NCBI GenBank assembly: GCA_002104945.1 | Contig: MCFH01000015.1 | Coordinates: 104,501-168,500 of the forward strand | Reading direction: 5' to 3' | Length of the DNA stretch: 64,000 bases | Source: Piromyces finnis | Taxonomy: Eukaryota > Neocallimastigomycota > Neocallimastigomycetes > Neocallimastigales > Neocallimastigaceae | In this document: positions 1 through 18,000 of the stretch, piece after piece | How positions within the stretch are numbered: position 1 is the first letter of the stretch | Layout: the number at the start of each line of letters is the position of its first letter | Program-made: the position numbers and the translations under genes | The notes under the pieces: generated by a model | The model's database searches: none | What the model was told of the DNA's origin: nothing | What the model saw: only the letters and a program-made list of their open reading frames with translations

Positions 1-124
1 GCTACAATAATTACTATTGTTGCCATTATTATAAATTTGATTATTGATATTATTATTATTCATATTCATATAATTACAATTATTATTATTGTTGTTGTTA
101 TTGTTGTTGTTGTTGTTATTATTG

Positions 125-161
<37 letters not shown>

Positions 162-270
162 AATTATTATTTGGATAGTAGCTATTATTGAAATTATTAG
201 TTGAATAATTATTTTGATAATTGGAATAATTTAAATTATTATTTATGTTATCATTATTGTTATTATTATA

Positions 271-303
<33 letters not shown>

Positions 304-476
304 ATTATTATTATTATAATAGTTATTATAATTATTATAATTATTATAATTATTATTAATGTTGCTGTTGTTGTTAAAATTATTACAATAATTTTGATTA
401 TTATTGTTGTTGTTGTTGTTGTTGTTGCTGTTACAATTCATATTACAATTGCTGTTGTTGTTATTATTATTATTAT

Positions 477-507
<31 letters not shown>

Positions 508-1715
508 GGTATTATAATTCATGTTACCATTGCTATTATTGTTATTATTAAAATTATTATTTAGAGATTGACAGTTCCATGTATTTCTGTTATTATAGAT
601 GTATTCTGGTGGTGGAGTTGGTGGTTCCATTTTTATATTTGAGAAATTATTATTATTATTGTTATTATTATAATTACTTTGCGGGTTGCCACCACTATTG
701 CCACTACCATTAGCAGTATTTGGTTGAGATGTATTGAAAAGTAAAGAATTATTTGGTTTTAATAATGACTCTGAGAATTCTAAATCAGCAGCAATGGATT
801 TATTAATTCTTCTACTAAAAAGTTTACTTTCTTTTTCACGATGAACTTTTGTTGTAGATGAAGAATCATGATTACGCCTTGAATTTATCTTTCTTATAGA
901 ATTTTCTGATATATTATTAATATTTTTAATTGAATTTTCAATTTCTGTTAAAGCAGAAGACGTAATAAGATTAGATGAAGAGTATGACGGTATTGGAAGA
1001 GTGGTCTTCTTTTTATAGATTCTTACTCTTCTAACACCCTTTTCTGGAACTATTGGAACAATTTTTCCTGAAGCAACTAATTCATTCCAAACTTTTGTGA
1101 TTAAACCACTATTAATAGAAGTAAGTTTATCTTTAGCTTTATCAAGAACAGCCTGCCATAAAATAACCATATGTTCACTCGTTTTGGCATAATGTTTAAG
1201 TGTTCTACATAATAATTCATGTCTTGGAGTAAAAGTAAAGTCTTTTAATTGTCTTAAAACATCAGCAGCATCTAAGAAACGGTAAACCTCTGAATAAAAA
1301 AAAATATTACTTAATAAACTAATAATAATAGTTTTTTTTTTTTTTTTTTTAAGCTATTTTATTAATATGCTTACGAGCTCTAGATATATTCCACTTCTTT
1401 CTGAAATATTCTTCTACAGTAAGATTAGCAGCCCTATATAATTTTCTTGATACAATAGTTTGAACTCCAAAAGCAGTCTTTTTAAATCTTTCTTGCTTTT
1501 TTTGGTATAAATATTCCTCTCTATTAATATGGGAAAAATTATTAGAAAAACCAAGAATAATTTCTCATACATTCACAAATATTCATGTTATTAAACACTC
1601 ACCGTATAATTGTATCACTTTTTAAATCAATACTTTCTTCTGCAGCCTTCAATTCTAAAGCCTGTATTGAATAATTATCATATCCTTCTGTTGTCATTTC
1701 TGTATTATTCTTCAT
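1..1715 (-). CDS. G1: putative DNA-binding-like domain protein with poly-Asn tail, partial (3' end off window)
   Basis: Three exons read on the minus strand: 1603-1715, 1375-1520 and 1289 to the window edge. Introns 1521-1602 and 1290-1374 both have GT..AG ends and keep one frame. The start is the ATG at 1715; a second in-frame ATG lies six codons later. The visible 516 residues begin with a conserved domain (about 38-165) containing EEYFRKKW, ISRAQVYRFLDAADVL, ELLCRTLK and LTSINS. A basic Ser-rich segment follows, then a tail of long Asn runs with a short Thr run. The frame is still open at base 1. The domain is about 60% identical by eye to that of G2 at 52939-56156, so the two are paralogues. 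I do not recognise a named family with certainty. The SRAQVYRFLDAA segment looks like the helix-turn-helix-type segment of bacterial plasmid and phage proteins (inference). A nuclear regulatory role is possible but unproven. Confidence 0.8.
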
Positions 1716-6867
<5,152 letters not shown>

Positions 6868-6939
6868 CTCCGCACCGGGGAATCGAACCCCGGCCGCCGC
6901 GGTGAGAGCGCGGAATCCTAGCCACTGGACCAGTGCGGA
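6868..6939 (-). tRNA. tRNA-Glu: tRNA-Glu (anticodon CTC)
   Basis: A 72-nt cloverleaf. The acceptor stem is TCCGCAC paired with GTGCGGA, and G is the discriminator base. The D arm is GTCC..GGAT. The anticodon stem CCGCG/CGCGG encloses the loop CTCTCAC, giving anticodon CTC. The T arm is GGGG TTCGATT CCCC. No intron. On the transcribed strand a T5 run follows the 3' end within a few bases, as expected for RNA polymerase III termination. It is an island of high G+C in A/T-rich sequence. The overlapping ORF at 6689-6976 is an artefact of the tRNA. Confidence 0.97.
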
Positions 6940-8750
6940 ACAACAACCCTTGATAAAAAAGTGATGTACTACTCACATAAAAGTATAATCTAAGCTGACT
7001 AACAGCATAGTAATCTAACCCATGTCAATATCAAATTCAAGAAATATACTTCTTTATAAATAGATAATAAATATAACTTCTAAGCTTACTTTGAGAGAAA
7101 TAGTAATTAATTATAAACATATTTTTTATTTTATTAATTTTATTATTAAAATCATTATAATTAATCACTTATTAAAAATATAAAATAAGCAGAAATATAT
7201 CTACCCATGTACAAAAAAAGATTAAAAAAAAAAAATATTTAAATAAACTATTTAAAATCAATATAAAATTTAAAAAATTTTTAAAATAATATTTTTTTTA
7301 AAATTATGGAAAGATCATTTAATAAAATTTATTCATTAAAGGGTTAGATATTCCAGTTTTAATATTTAATAAATTAACCTTTTAGAGAAAATTACAATAT
7401 ATATAAAGAGTCATAATTCTTAAATCTTGTATCCTTAGAATATAAGACTACTTTTTTTTGAAAAGATCAGGCTTAAATCTATATTAATACAGATTTTCAA
7501 CATACTTTCACTATCACTACATTAAATATAATTATTTAAAACACAATGATTTAATAAGATCATATACATATATATTTAAACAAATAACAGCAACTTATTA
7601 ATTATTAATTAAATACTCTCTTTTTTTTTAAAGGTATAAATGTCTAATCCCATTAAATAATAATAATAATACTTAATTATTAATAAAAAAGAAAAATATT
7701 AATTTACTTTTTATTTTTTTTGTAAGATTATAATTATATATTAGTTATTATAGTATAGAAAGTAAATAAAGCTTCATTATTAAAATAATATTTTTATAAG
7801 TAAGTTCATTAGGCAATCTAATATTTAAATATTACTTAATTATTTAAACAAAATATATTTAATTCTTATCAAAGATTTAATTCTTATATTTATGTCTTAG
7901 CTGCTTAATTTATATTTATTCATATAGGTTTATCCCTAACCTAATAACTTGATGAAACCCACTTTTCAAGTTTTGTTAAGTTTCATGGATTTAGTTTGTG
8001 GTCAGGTCAGAATACATAAATTATATAGTAAAAAGTAATTTTTAGTAAGAATGACACTTGAAATGGAAATTAATATTCCAGTATCATCATCTTAAGTAAT
8101 TATTATGCTTTATGTTTTATTATTCGAATAATAATAATAAACATATTAAAATTTTTAAATGTTCATAATTTCCTCGATTGAACTAAAATGATGATTTTTT
8201 TCTTATATTTTTTAACAAGGCTTGTTTTAATATCATATACTTAAAAAAATAATTATTTGAAATATATAATTAATTATATTTTTGATTTTTATATTAGATA
8301 AATTAAATATTTTCTGTAATTTCTTTAAAAATAATATTTTTAATAAATAACAAATTCAAAAATTTTGATGAAACAATAAATTAAAAAAAAAAAAAAAAAA
8401 CATGTTTTATAATTAAGAAGTAACATTTATATAAACTATAATTATAATTAATTCCTTTTATTCTTTTTATTGTCTACCTATTGTAAATTTTTATAATAAA
8501 GAATTTTATCTTTTTTTTTTTTTTTATACATTTGTCATATATTACATGTATTATTATTTTTTATTATTAAGCATTACTTGTATTATTGTTATTTTTTATT
8601 TAAATTAACAGAATAAATTAATGTTATATATTTTAACATTATTTTTATTTGCTATTATAATTTCAATATATGATTTAACTTATTATTTTTTTTAATAATT
8701 TATTTAAGAATTATTAAATTCTAAAGTTGTTTTATTTAAAATTTATTATT

Positions 8751-8781
<31 letters not shown>

Positions 8782-9765
8782 AACACTATATATATATAAA
8801 ATGGTTGGTTATTGATCTACATTATTTTATTTATTTAAAGATACTCTCTTTTAACGTAAGGTGTATGTGATCATTATGGATTAAGTTATTTTATTATTAG
8901 GTAGTTTCTATTATATTTTAAGTGGGTAGAATTAGAATAATGATGCAGTATATTTCAAAAACACCATAAATAAAATATAATTATGAACGTTAGCAATAGA
9001 GAATGATATTTGAATAATATATTAGATAATATTGAATTTATTTCTATTTTATAATAATAAGAATAAATAATAAAAATAATAAATTTTATAATAATATAAT
9101 TAAATAGATTTTGGTTTAAAGTTTCTTTATTTAATTATTATTACTATTATGATTATAACATTAATAACATTCAATACTAATAGAATCGAAAGTTATTATT
9201 TAATAAATATAAATAGTTAAATACAAAATGTAAATATAAAAATATATTAATAATAAAATATAACTTTTCTGAAATAATAAAAATAAACAATAAGTATTCT
9301 TTCTTTTATAATTAATATTTAAACTGAGTTACATATAATAAATACTAAATCCGTAATTATTAACCTAAAACTATTCTAAACTAAACTAACCTAAACTAAA
9401 ACTAAAACTAAAACTAAAATAAAATAAAACTAAAATAAAATAAAATAAAACTAAAATAAAATAAAACTAAAATAAAATAAAATAAAACTAAAATAAAATA
9501 AAATAAAACTAAAATATCAAATATTATTTATAAATGAAAAGCTCTCTCCTCTCTTTCTACATTTTGTTCTTTATCACTATTTTTATATCTTTTCCTTTCT
9601 TGTGAAACATTTGCGTTATAATAATTTATACTAATGTAGTTGAACTATTATTATCATTAGTAATTAATATACAATTTATAAAAGGATTAGATATTATTCA
9701 TAAAATATTTAAAATATTATATTTTTCTATGCATCTTGTATCAATAAAAATCATCAAAATTAGTA
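6940..9765. other. A+T-rich intergenic region between the two tRNA-Glu genes
   Basis: No supported gene. A modestly less A/T-rich patch at about 7918-8025 contains a small potential hairpin (CTTGA..TCAAG) near 7949-7971, but I cannot assign it to an RNA class. A repeat of A-rich units lies at 9384-9514 (listed separately). The rest is homopolymer-rich filler. Confidence 0.55.
9384..9514. repeat. A-rich tandem repeat of ACTAAAAT / AAAAT units
   Basis: An imperfect array starting as CTAAACTAACCTAAACT and passing into repeats of ACTAAAATAAAATAAA. It starts about 380 bp upstream of the second tRNA-Glu. It is not a telomere repeat: it has no G-rich strand and the unit drifts. Confidence 0.85.
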
Positions 9766-9837
9766 TCCGCATTGGTCCAGTGGCTAGGATTCCACGCTCT
9801 CACCGTGGCGGCAGGGGTTCGATTCCCCTATGCGGAG
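9766..9837 (+). tRNA. tRNA-Glu: tRNA-Glu (anticodon CTC), second copy
   Basis: A 72-nt cloverleaf. Acceptor TCCGCAT pairs with ATGCGGA, and G is the discriminator. Anticodon stem CCACG/CGTGG carries the loop CTCTCAC. The T arm is AGGGG TTCGATT CCCCT. It differs from the copy at 6868-6939 by compensating changes in the acceptor and anticodon stems, which argues that both are functional genes. A T5 run follows about 5 bases after the 3' end. It lies about 600 bp from the start of the LINE array and in the opposite orientation to the first copy. Confidence 0.97.
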
Positions 9838-10436
9838 TTCATTTTTCTATTAACTTAATAAAAATGTTTTCCTATTTTTTTTTTAAACAAAAAAGAAAAT
9901 ACTTTTTTTATTTAAAATAAAACAAAACAATTATTTAAGTTGCATAAATATTCAATGAATTCTGATTTTTATACTGTGTGGGATTGATCTCTTCCTAAAA
10001 AATTAATTGAAATAAAAAAGGAAAGTAACATCAGGTGTGGTCGTATGGTGCCTACTAAACTCTCCCATGAACTCATAATGTCTCCATTCGAAGAAATATT
10101 AACATTGAACTTCATATTCGGAACATTAATAATGTCCCTTTGCCATATAAGTACGACAGTCGGCACTCTTGATTATATTAGGTGTTTTACTAAACTTAAC
10201 ATGAACAAACACGAGGGCCGTCAGGAATAATTCTATTACTCGCAATAGAAATTAAGGTAGTGTTTTCATAACCGCATCGGATACGAATAATCTAAGTAAT
10301 TCTTAAATTTAAGTAAGATTTATTGAGACCAATATGCATTGGGCGATTTGAATTAAAGAATTTGCTGTTAGTATTTCTGAGGGCTTTACTTCCATTATTA
10401 AGGCTACTATTATTACATTAATGTCCTATAATATGA
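9838..10436. other. Unassigned less A/T-rich stretch, possible old element or pseudogene
   Basis: From about 9960 the sequence is visibly richer in G+C than the surrounding desert. Both strands carry short open frames: 10045-10230 plus (61 aa) and 9969-10166 minus (65 aa). Neither matches a family I know. The stretch runs directly into a degenerate LINE 3' fragment at 10437, so it is most likely decayed mobile DNA. It might instead be host sequence split by the array. Confidence 0.35.
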
Positions 10437-10560
10437 CCTATCTTACTGTTTCTTTAGCATAGATGCTCTTGGTTGTTGCTTAAAACCTTTAAAACATTGT
10501 CCATTGTTGGTAGTAGAAACCATAGGCAGATTCTGGGTGCTTATAGAACAATTTAATAAA
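10437..10560 (-). mobile_element. Degenerate LINE relic with internal deletion
   Basis: Bases 10437-10508 align, with many substitutions, to the C-terminal coding part of the LINE (compare 10846-10917). Bases 10509-10560 align to a part of the same ORF about 660 bp further upstream (compare 11576-11628). The DNA between these parts is missing, so this is an internally deleted and diverged copy. Copy A's poly(T) starts immediately after it, so copy A inserted into this relic. Confidence 0.75.
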
Positions 10561-12635
10561 TTTTTTTTTTTTTTTTTTTAGCGGCATCAAATATTTTTAA
10601 ATTTTATTATTAAAATTATAATAAAAAATAAAAATAAAAATAAAAAAAAATATGTTTAAATAAATACAAATGAATAAAAATTGGGTATAATGTATTCTAG
10701 TAATTTTAATTAAAGTAAGAAAGCCACTATCATACTAAAGTATAATAATTGTATTTGACTTCCAATGGGACACCGAGCCAAAGACCAAAATTTTGTCATG
10801 GAACAAAATTATGATCTCCATTGGTTGCGCTGGCCCTCCTGGCCTGTCTTACTGTTTCTTCAGCATTGACGCTCTTGGATGTTGCTTCAAACCTTTTGAA
10901 CATTGACCATTGCTGGCCAATAGCAAAAGGCATGATTTTGGTTAGAAGTTCCGCGGTTACCGTCAAGAATGGTGTTCCTTCGTTAGTACCAGATTGAATC
11001 TGACGCTTACAAAGTTCTTTCCATTCCCTTGAATTGTAATTAATATTGTTAAAACTTCTTCCCCCAAGAAGGAATTTAAATATTTTACTGCACACACTAG
11101 AATAATCATACACATTAATATTCACCGGATTATTAGAACTATTACTATCATTAACTAAATTACTATCTAAATTAGAATTATTATCTTCACTATTGCTATC
11201 ATTACTAATATTATTATTTCTATTATTGTTATTATTACTATTGTTACTATTACTATTGTTACTATTACTATTGTTATTACTACTATTGTTACTATTACTA
11301 TTAATGTTATTACTATCTCTACTGATATTATCAATTTCATTATTATTGATAGGACTATTGGAATTACGTTGGCTGAAAAAAATTAATAGCTGGACTATAG
11401 AATCATAATGTTTAATACGGATATCTCTAAATGTTGGACAATCTAATAACCAATGTTTAATACTTTGATCTCCACACTTGCAACATGGACAGTAGTTAGG
11501 ACAAACTGGATCAACAAATTTGGCAGCTTTGGCAACTCTAGCATCCAACTTGTATCCGCTTCTTGCTTTCAATAGCCAGTAGAAGCCATAGGCAAACTCT
11601 GGGTACTCATAACATAATTTAATAAAATCTTTAGTTTCAATAAATTTATTATCATCATAATATTGCGCTTTGATTGAATTCCTTTTGAGATCTTTCCAAT
11701 AAAAGTTTTTAACTGCTTTAACATCTCCATGTTTCTTTAATTTTTTTTCAAGTGTCCTACTTGATTTGCACCACGTGTATTTTCTAAATTTAGGAATGTA
11801 ATTGACAAGGTGTGAGATAATACAATTTGAGTTTTTCCATTTGTTAAAACATCTAACCTGAGCTAACGCACATTTGGCTGACAATGGAGGAATATTCAAA
11901 TCTTTTGAAATAGAGTATAAAGATATAAACGATACAGCTTTATGAACTCCGGCAACCCATCGTATTCCTTTGTTAACATGCTTCTGAGCAATCCTAGACC
12001 TAGCTTTGTTGGATCCAAGTAATGGTGCAAAGTATGAAACTCTGCTAATCACTTGTGAGTTAAGTACTAGTTTTTTGAAAGGAATAGGAATATTAGGATT
12101 TCTTAAGAATTTACTGACTGAGAAAAGCCCTTTCAAAACTTTGTTATTAAGAGCTTTAATTACTGGTTTAAGGGACAGATTCTTATCAAATGGAACACCA
12201 AGATAAGTATAGCAATCAGTAGTTGGAATGGGTTGTCCTGCTAAGTAAAATGTTGGATCTCTCTTGTTCTGATTTTCTATTGATTCAGGACGAATCACCA
12301 TCGTTGAACATTTCTGGATACCAAATTCCATTTCATTATACAATGCCCATTCATTAACTCTTCTAAGCATCTTTTTTAAGCATCCTCTTGTTGGAGCACA
12401 AATAACTATATCATCTGCAAAAAGTCCACCACAGCATCGAGTGTCACCTAAACTGACTCCTAGATCTTCGCACTCTCTAAATATATCATTAATAAAGAGA
12501 TTAAAGAGAATAGGAGAAAGAGGGCAACCTTGACGGACTCCTTTCTTCACATCAAAAGATTTCGAGAATTGTCCATCTAATTTGACATTAGCCTTAGATG
12601 TTAAATATAAATTTTTGATAAATTGTAGACTCTTA

Positions 12636-12637
<2 letters not shown>
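10561..12637 (-). mobile_element. LINE copy A, 5'-truncated
   Basis: The 3' end is a 19-nt poly(T) (poly(A) on the element strand) at 10561-10579, followed by the family 3' UTR starting at GGCATCAAATAT. The coding part (frame open 10796-12637) covers the reverse transcriptase from just before motif KKGVRQGCPLSP, through FADD, to the Cys/His motif, the Asn-rich tract and the C terminus. Its homology stops at CTCTTACC, exactly where the poly(T) of copy B begins. Either B inserted at that point or A was truncated there. An alternative 3' UTR base (AGCGGC instead of AACGGC) suggests moderate age. Confidence 0.9.
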
Positions 12638-12676
<39 letters not shown>

Positions 12677-14977
12677 GGCATCAAATATTTTAAACTTTAT
12701 TATTAATTTAATTAAAATTATAATACATGTAATATAATAATTAAAATAAAATAAAAATAAAAAAAAATATGTTTAAATAAACACAAATGAATAAAAATTG
12801 GGTATAATGTATTCTAGTAATTTTAATTAAAGTAAGAAAGCCACTATCATACTAAAGTATAATAATTGTATTTGACTTCCAATGGGACACCGAGCCAAAG
12901 ATCAAAATTTTATCATGGAACAAAATTATGATCTCCATTGGTTGCGCTGGCCCTCCTGGCCTGTCTTACTGTTTCTTCAGCATTGACGCTCTTGGATGTT
13001 GCTTCAAACCTTTTGAACATTGACCATTGCTGGCCAATAGCAAAAGGCATGATTTTGGTTAGAAGTTCCGCGGTTACCGTCAAGAATGGTGTTCCTTCAT
13101 TAGTACCAGATTGAATCTGACGCTTACAAAGTTCTTTCCATTCCCTTGAATTGTAATTGATATTGTTAAAACTTCTTCCCCCAAGAAGGAATTTAAATAT
13201 TTTACTGCACACACTAGAATAATCATACACATTAATATTCACCGGATTATTAGAACTATTACTATCATTAACTAAATTACTATCTAAATTAGAATTATTA
13301 TCTTCACTATTGCTATCATTACTAATATTATTATTTCTATTACTACTATTGTTATTATTACTATTTCTATTATTACTATTACTACTATTGTTATTATTAC
13401 TATTGTTATTATTACTATTGTTACTATTACTATTAATATTATTACTATCTCTACTGATATTATCAATTTCATTATTATTGATAGGACTATTGGAATTACG
13501 TTGACTGAAAAAATTTAATAGCTGGACTATGGAATCATAATGTTTAATACGGATATCTCTAAATGTTGGACAATCTAATAACCAATGTTTAATACTTTGA
13601 TCTCCACACTTGCAACATGGACAGTAGTTAGGACAAACTGGATCAACAAATTTGGCAGCTTTGGCAACTCTAGCATCCAACTTGTATCCGCTTCTTGCTT
13701 TCAATAGCCAGTAGAAGCCATAGGCAAACTCTGGGTACTCATAACATAATTTAATAAAATCTTTAGTATCAATAAACTTATTATCATCATAATATTGCGC
13801 TTTGATTGAATTCCCTTTGAGATCTTTCCAATAAAAGTTTTTAACTGCTTTAACATCTCCATGTTTCTTTAGTTTTTTATCAAGTGTCCTACTTGATTTG
13901 CACCACGTGTATTTTCTAAATTTAGGAATGTAATTGACAAGGTGTGAGATAATACAATTTGAGTTTTTCCATTTGTTAAAACATCTAACCTGAGCTAACG
14001 CACATTTGGCTGACAATGGAGGAATATTCAAATCTTTTGAGATAGAGTATAAAGATATAAACGATACAGCTTTATGAACTCCGGCAATCCATCGTATTCC
14101 TTTGTTAACATGCTTCTGAGCAATCCTAGACCTAGCTTTGTTGGATCCAAGTAATGGTGCAAAGTATGAAACTCTGCTAATCACTTGTGAGTTAAGTACT
14201 AGCTTTTTGAAGGGAATAGGAATATTAGGATTTCTTAAGAATTTACTGACTGAGAAAAGCCCTTTCAAAACCTTGTTATTAAGAGCTTTAATAACTGGTT
14301 TAAGGGACAGATTCTTATCAAATGGAACACCAAGATAAGTATAACAATCAGTAGTTGGAATGGGTTGTCCTGCTAAGTAAAATGTTGGATCTCTCTTGTT
14401 CTGATTTTCTATTGATTCAGGACGAATCACCATCGTTGAACATTTCTGGATACTAAATTCCATTTCATTATACAATGCCCATTCATTAACTCTTCTAAGC
14501 ATCTTTTTTAAGCATCCTCTTGTTGGAGCACAAATAACTATATCATCTGCAAAAAGTCCACCACAGCATCGAGTGTCACCTAAACTGACTCCAAGATCTT
14601 CGCACTCTCTAAATATATCATTAATAAAGAGATTAAAGAGAATAGGAGAAAGAGGGCATCCTTGACGGACTCCTTTCTTCACATCAAAAGATTTCGAGAA
14701 TTGTCCATCTAATTTGACATTAGCCTTAGATGTTAAATATAAATTTTTAATAAATTGTAAACTCTTACCTCGGATTCCTAAACAATCTAATTTATGGAGA
14801 ATATTACCGATTGGGACTGAATCGTATGCTTTCCTGAGATCTAAAAAGGCCAAATATGTCTCTTTATTATCTAATTGACGTCTACGGCATATTTCTTGGA
14901 TTGAAATGAAAAGACTAATACTTTCTTCCTTTTTTCGAAAACCAAATTGTTCAGGTCTAATGAAATTATTCTTTAAA
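12638..14977 (-). mobile_element. LINE copy B, 5'-truncated
   Basis: Poly(T) at 12638-12673, then the 3' UTR. An open reverse transcriptase to C-terminus frame runs 12913-14977; the first in-frame ATG is at 14853, giving 646 aa from there. Family homology is continuous up to the segment encoding FIRPEQFGFRKK and then breaks at 14977/14978, where a non-adjacent piece of the endonuclease region is joined. The Asn-tract pattern (SSNSNNRNSNN) matches copy D rather than A or C, suggesting B and D come from one sublineage. Confidence 0.9.
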
Positions 14978-15012
14978 TAATTTTACTTTAGACATATTAA
15001 AATCACTTGTTT

Positions 15013-15014
<2 letters not shown>
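14978..15014 (-). mobile_element. LINE endonuclease-region fragment at the B/C junction
   Basis: Bases 14978-15006 match the endonuclease coding region around the residues DFNMSKVKL (compare 21835-21856). They are followed by TTGTTTGA, which is not LINE at that position, and then by the poly(T) of copy C. It could be the upstream part of copy B after an internal deletion, or the target in which B landed. Confidence 0.75.
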
Positions 15015-15044
<30 letters not shown>

Positions 15045-18000
15045 GGCATCAAATATTTTAAACTTTATTATTAATTTAATTAAAATTATAATACATGTAA
15101 TATAAAAATTAAAATAAAATAAAAATAAAAAAAATATGTTTAAATAAACACAAATGAATAAAAATTGGGTATAATGTATTCTAGTAATTTTAATTAAAGT
15201 AAGAAAGCCACTATCATACTAAAGTATAATAATTGTATTTGACTTCCAATGGGACACCGAGCCAAAGATCAAAATTTTGTCATGGAACAAAATTATGATC
15301 TCCATTGGTTGCGCTGGCCCTCCTGGCCTGTCTTACTGTTTCTTCAGCATTGACGCTCTTGGATGTTGCTTCAAACCTTTTGAACATTGACCATTGCTGG
15401 CCAATAGCAAAAGGCATGATTTTGGTTAGAAGTTCCGCGGTTACCGTCAAGAATGGTGTTCCTTCGTTAGTATCAGATTGAATCTGACGCTTACAAAGTT
15501 CTTTCCATTCCCTTGAATTGTAATTAATATTGTTAAAACTTCTTCCCCCAAGAAGGAATTTAAATATTTTACTGCACACACTAGAATAATCATACACATT
15601 AATATTCACCGGATTATTAGAACTATTACTATCATTAACTAAATTACTATCTAAATTAGAATTATTATCTTCACTATTGCTATCATTACTAATATTATTA
15701 TTTCTATTATTGTTATTATTACTATTGTTACTATTACTATTGTTACTATTACTATTGTTATTACTACTATTGTTACTATTACTATTAATGTTATTACTAT
15801 CTCTGCTGATATTATCAATTTCATTATTATTGATAGGACTATTGGAATTACGTTGACTGAAAAAATTTAATAGCTGGACTATAGAATCATAATGTTTAAT
15901 ACGGATATCTCTAAATGTTGGACAATCTAATAACCAATGTTTAATACTTTGATCTCCACACTTGCAACATGGACAGTAGTTAGGACAAACTGGATCAACA
16001 AATTTGGCAGCTTTGGCAACTCTAGCATCCAACTTGTATCCGCTTCTTGCTTTCAATAGCCAGTAGAAGCCATAGGCAAACTCTGGGTACTCATAACATA
16101 ATTTAATAAAATCTTTAGTTTCAATAAATTTATTATCATCATAATATTGCGCTTTGATTGAATTCCCTTTGAGATCTTTCCAATAAAAGTTTTTAACTGC
16201 TTTAACATCTCCATGTTTCTTTAGTTTTTTATCAAGTGTCCTACTTGATTTGCACCACGTGTATTTTCTAAATTTAGGAATGTAATTGACAAGGTGTGAG
16301 ATAATACAATTTGAGTTTTTCCATTTGTTAAAACATCTAACCTGAGCTAACGCACATTTGGCTGACAATGGAGGAATATTCAAATCTTTTGAGATAGAGT
16401 ATAAAGATATAAACGATACAGCTTTATGAACTCCGGCAACCCATCGTATTCCTTTGTTAACATGCTTCTGAGCAATCCTAGACCTAGCTTTGTTGGATCC
16501 AAGTAATGGTGCAAAGTATGAAACTCTGCTAATCACTTGAGAGTTAAGTACTAGTTTTTTGAAAGGAATAGGAATATTAGGATTTCTTAAGAATTTACTG
16601 ACTGAGAAAAGCCCTTTCAAAACCTTGTTATTAAGAACTTTAATTACTGGTTTAAGGGACAGATTCTTATCAAATGGAACACCAAGATAAGTGTAGCAGT
16701 CAGTAGTTGGAATGGGTTGTCCTGCTAAGTAAAATGTTGGATCTCTCTTGTTCTGATTTTCTATTGATTCAGGACGAATCACCATCGTTGAACATTTCTG
16801 GATACCAAATTCCATTTCATTATACAAGGCCCATTCATTAACTCTTCTAAGCATCTTTTTTAAGCATCCTCTTGTTGGAGCACAAATAACTATATCATCT
16901 GCAAAAAGTCCACCACAGCATCGAGTGTCACCTAAACTAACTCCGAGATCTTCACACTCTTTAAATATATCATTAATAAAGAGATTAAAAAGAATAGGCG
17001 AAAGTGGGCATCCTTGACGGACTCCTTTCTTCACATCAAAAGATTTCGAGAATTGTCCATCTAATTTGACATTAGCCTTAGATGTTAAATATAAATTTTT
17101 GATAAATTGTAGACTCTTACCTCGGATTCCTAAACAATCTAATTTATGGAGAATATTACCGATTGGGACTGAATCGTATGCTTTCCTGAGATCTAAAAAG
17201 GCCAAATATGTCTCTTTATTATCTAATTGACGTCTACGGCATATTTCTTGGATTGAAATGAAAAGACTAATACTTTCTTCCTTTTTTCGAAAACCAAATT
17301 GTTCAGGTCTAATGAAATTATTCTTTAAACCATATTCTGAGATTCTAGTGGTGACAATTTTGGAGATCAACTTAATACCATTATTGATAAGTGATATACC
17401 TCGATAGTTATCACAATCTGTCAAATCTCCCTTCTTAGGAATAGAAACAATACTGGATTCATTCCATGAGTTGGGGAAATCTCCATCCCAAATACGGTTG
17501 AATAATTTAAGAATAAAATTTAAACCATGAGCATCATTATCTGAAGTAGTATTACCAGAAGAATTATTACCTGTAGCATTATTAGAATCATTACTTGATG
17601 GAATTAATGCTTTGTAAAATTCAATTGGAATACCATCCGGACCTGATGCTTTATAATTTGGAGTAGAGAGGATAGCTGACTTGACTTCATCAATACTAAT
17701 ATCTTGGTTGATATCCCACTCATCAAGCATAGGAAGTGAAAAACGTTTATTCATTGGTTCTTCATACCAATGCTCCAAATCAAGACTTACACCACTTGGA
17801 TCTGATGCAAGCTTTTCGAAATGATCATGCCACACATCTAGTTGTTCTTCCGTAGCAACAACTAATTCTCCATTTTTATTTTTAATTGGTTGAGCAATAA
17901 AGAAAGAATCTTTTCCAATTTTTGCAGTTTTCTTGATCCATTTCCAGGCCTTCTTAGGATTATGACTCTTCATATACTCACATCCTGTTTTAATCCAATG

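Noticed and set aside
9384-9514. Telomere-like CTAAACTAACCTAAACT repeat
   Set aside because: Unit drifts to ACTAAAAT/AAAAT within a few copies and the locus is internal; treated as a simple repeat.
9729-9920. 63-residue ORF overlapping the second tRNA-Glu
   Set aside because: Again a translation of the tRNA (same RIPRSHRGGRGSIP string as on the first copy).
9838-10560. Missing 3' half of the tRNA split at 29977
   Set aside because: Looked for a T arm with an acceptor complementary to GCCTGTT on the far side of the LINE array; none found.
11193-11408. Poly-Leu ORFs on the plus strand (also near 13310, 18860 and 24578)
   Set aside because: Reverse complement of the Asn/Ser tract of the LINE ORF.
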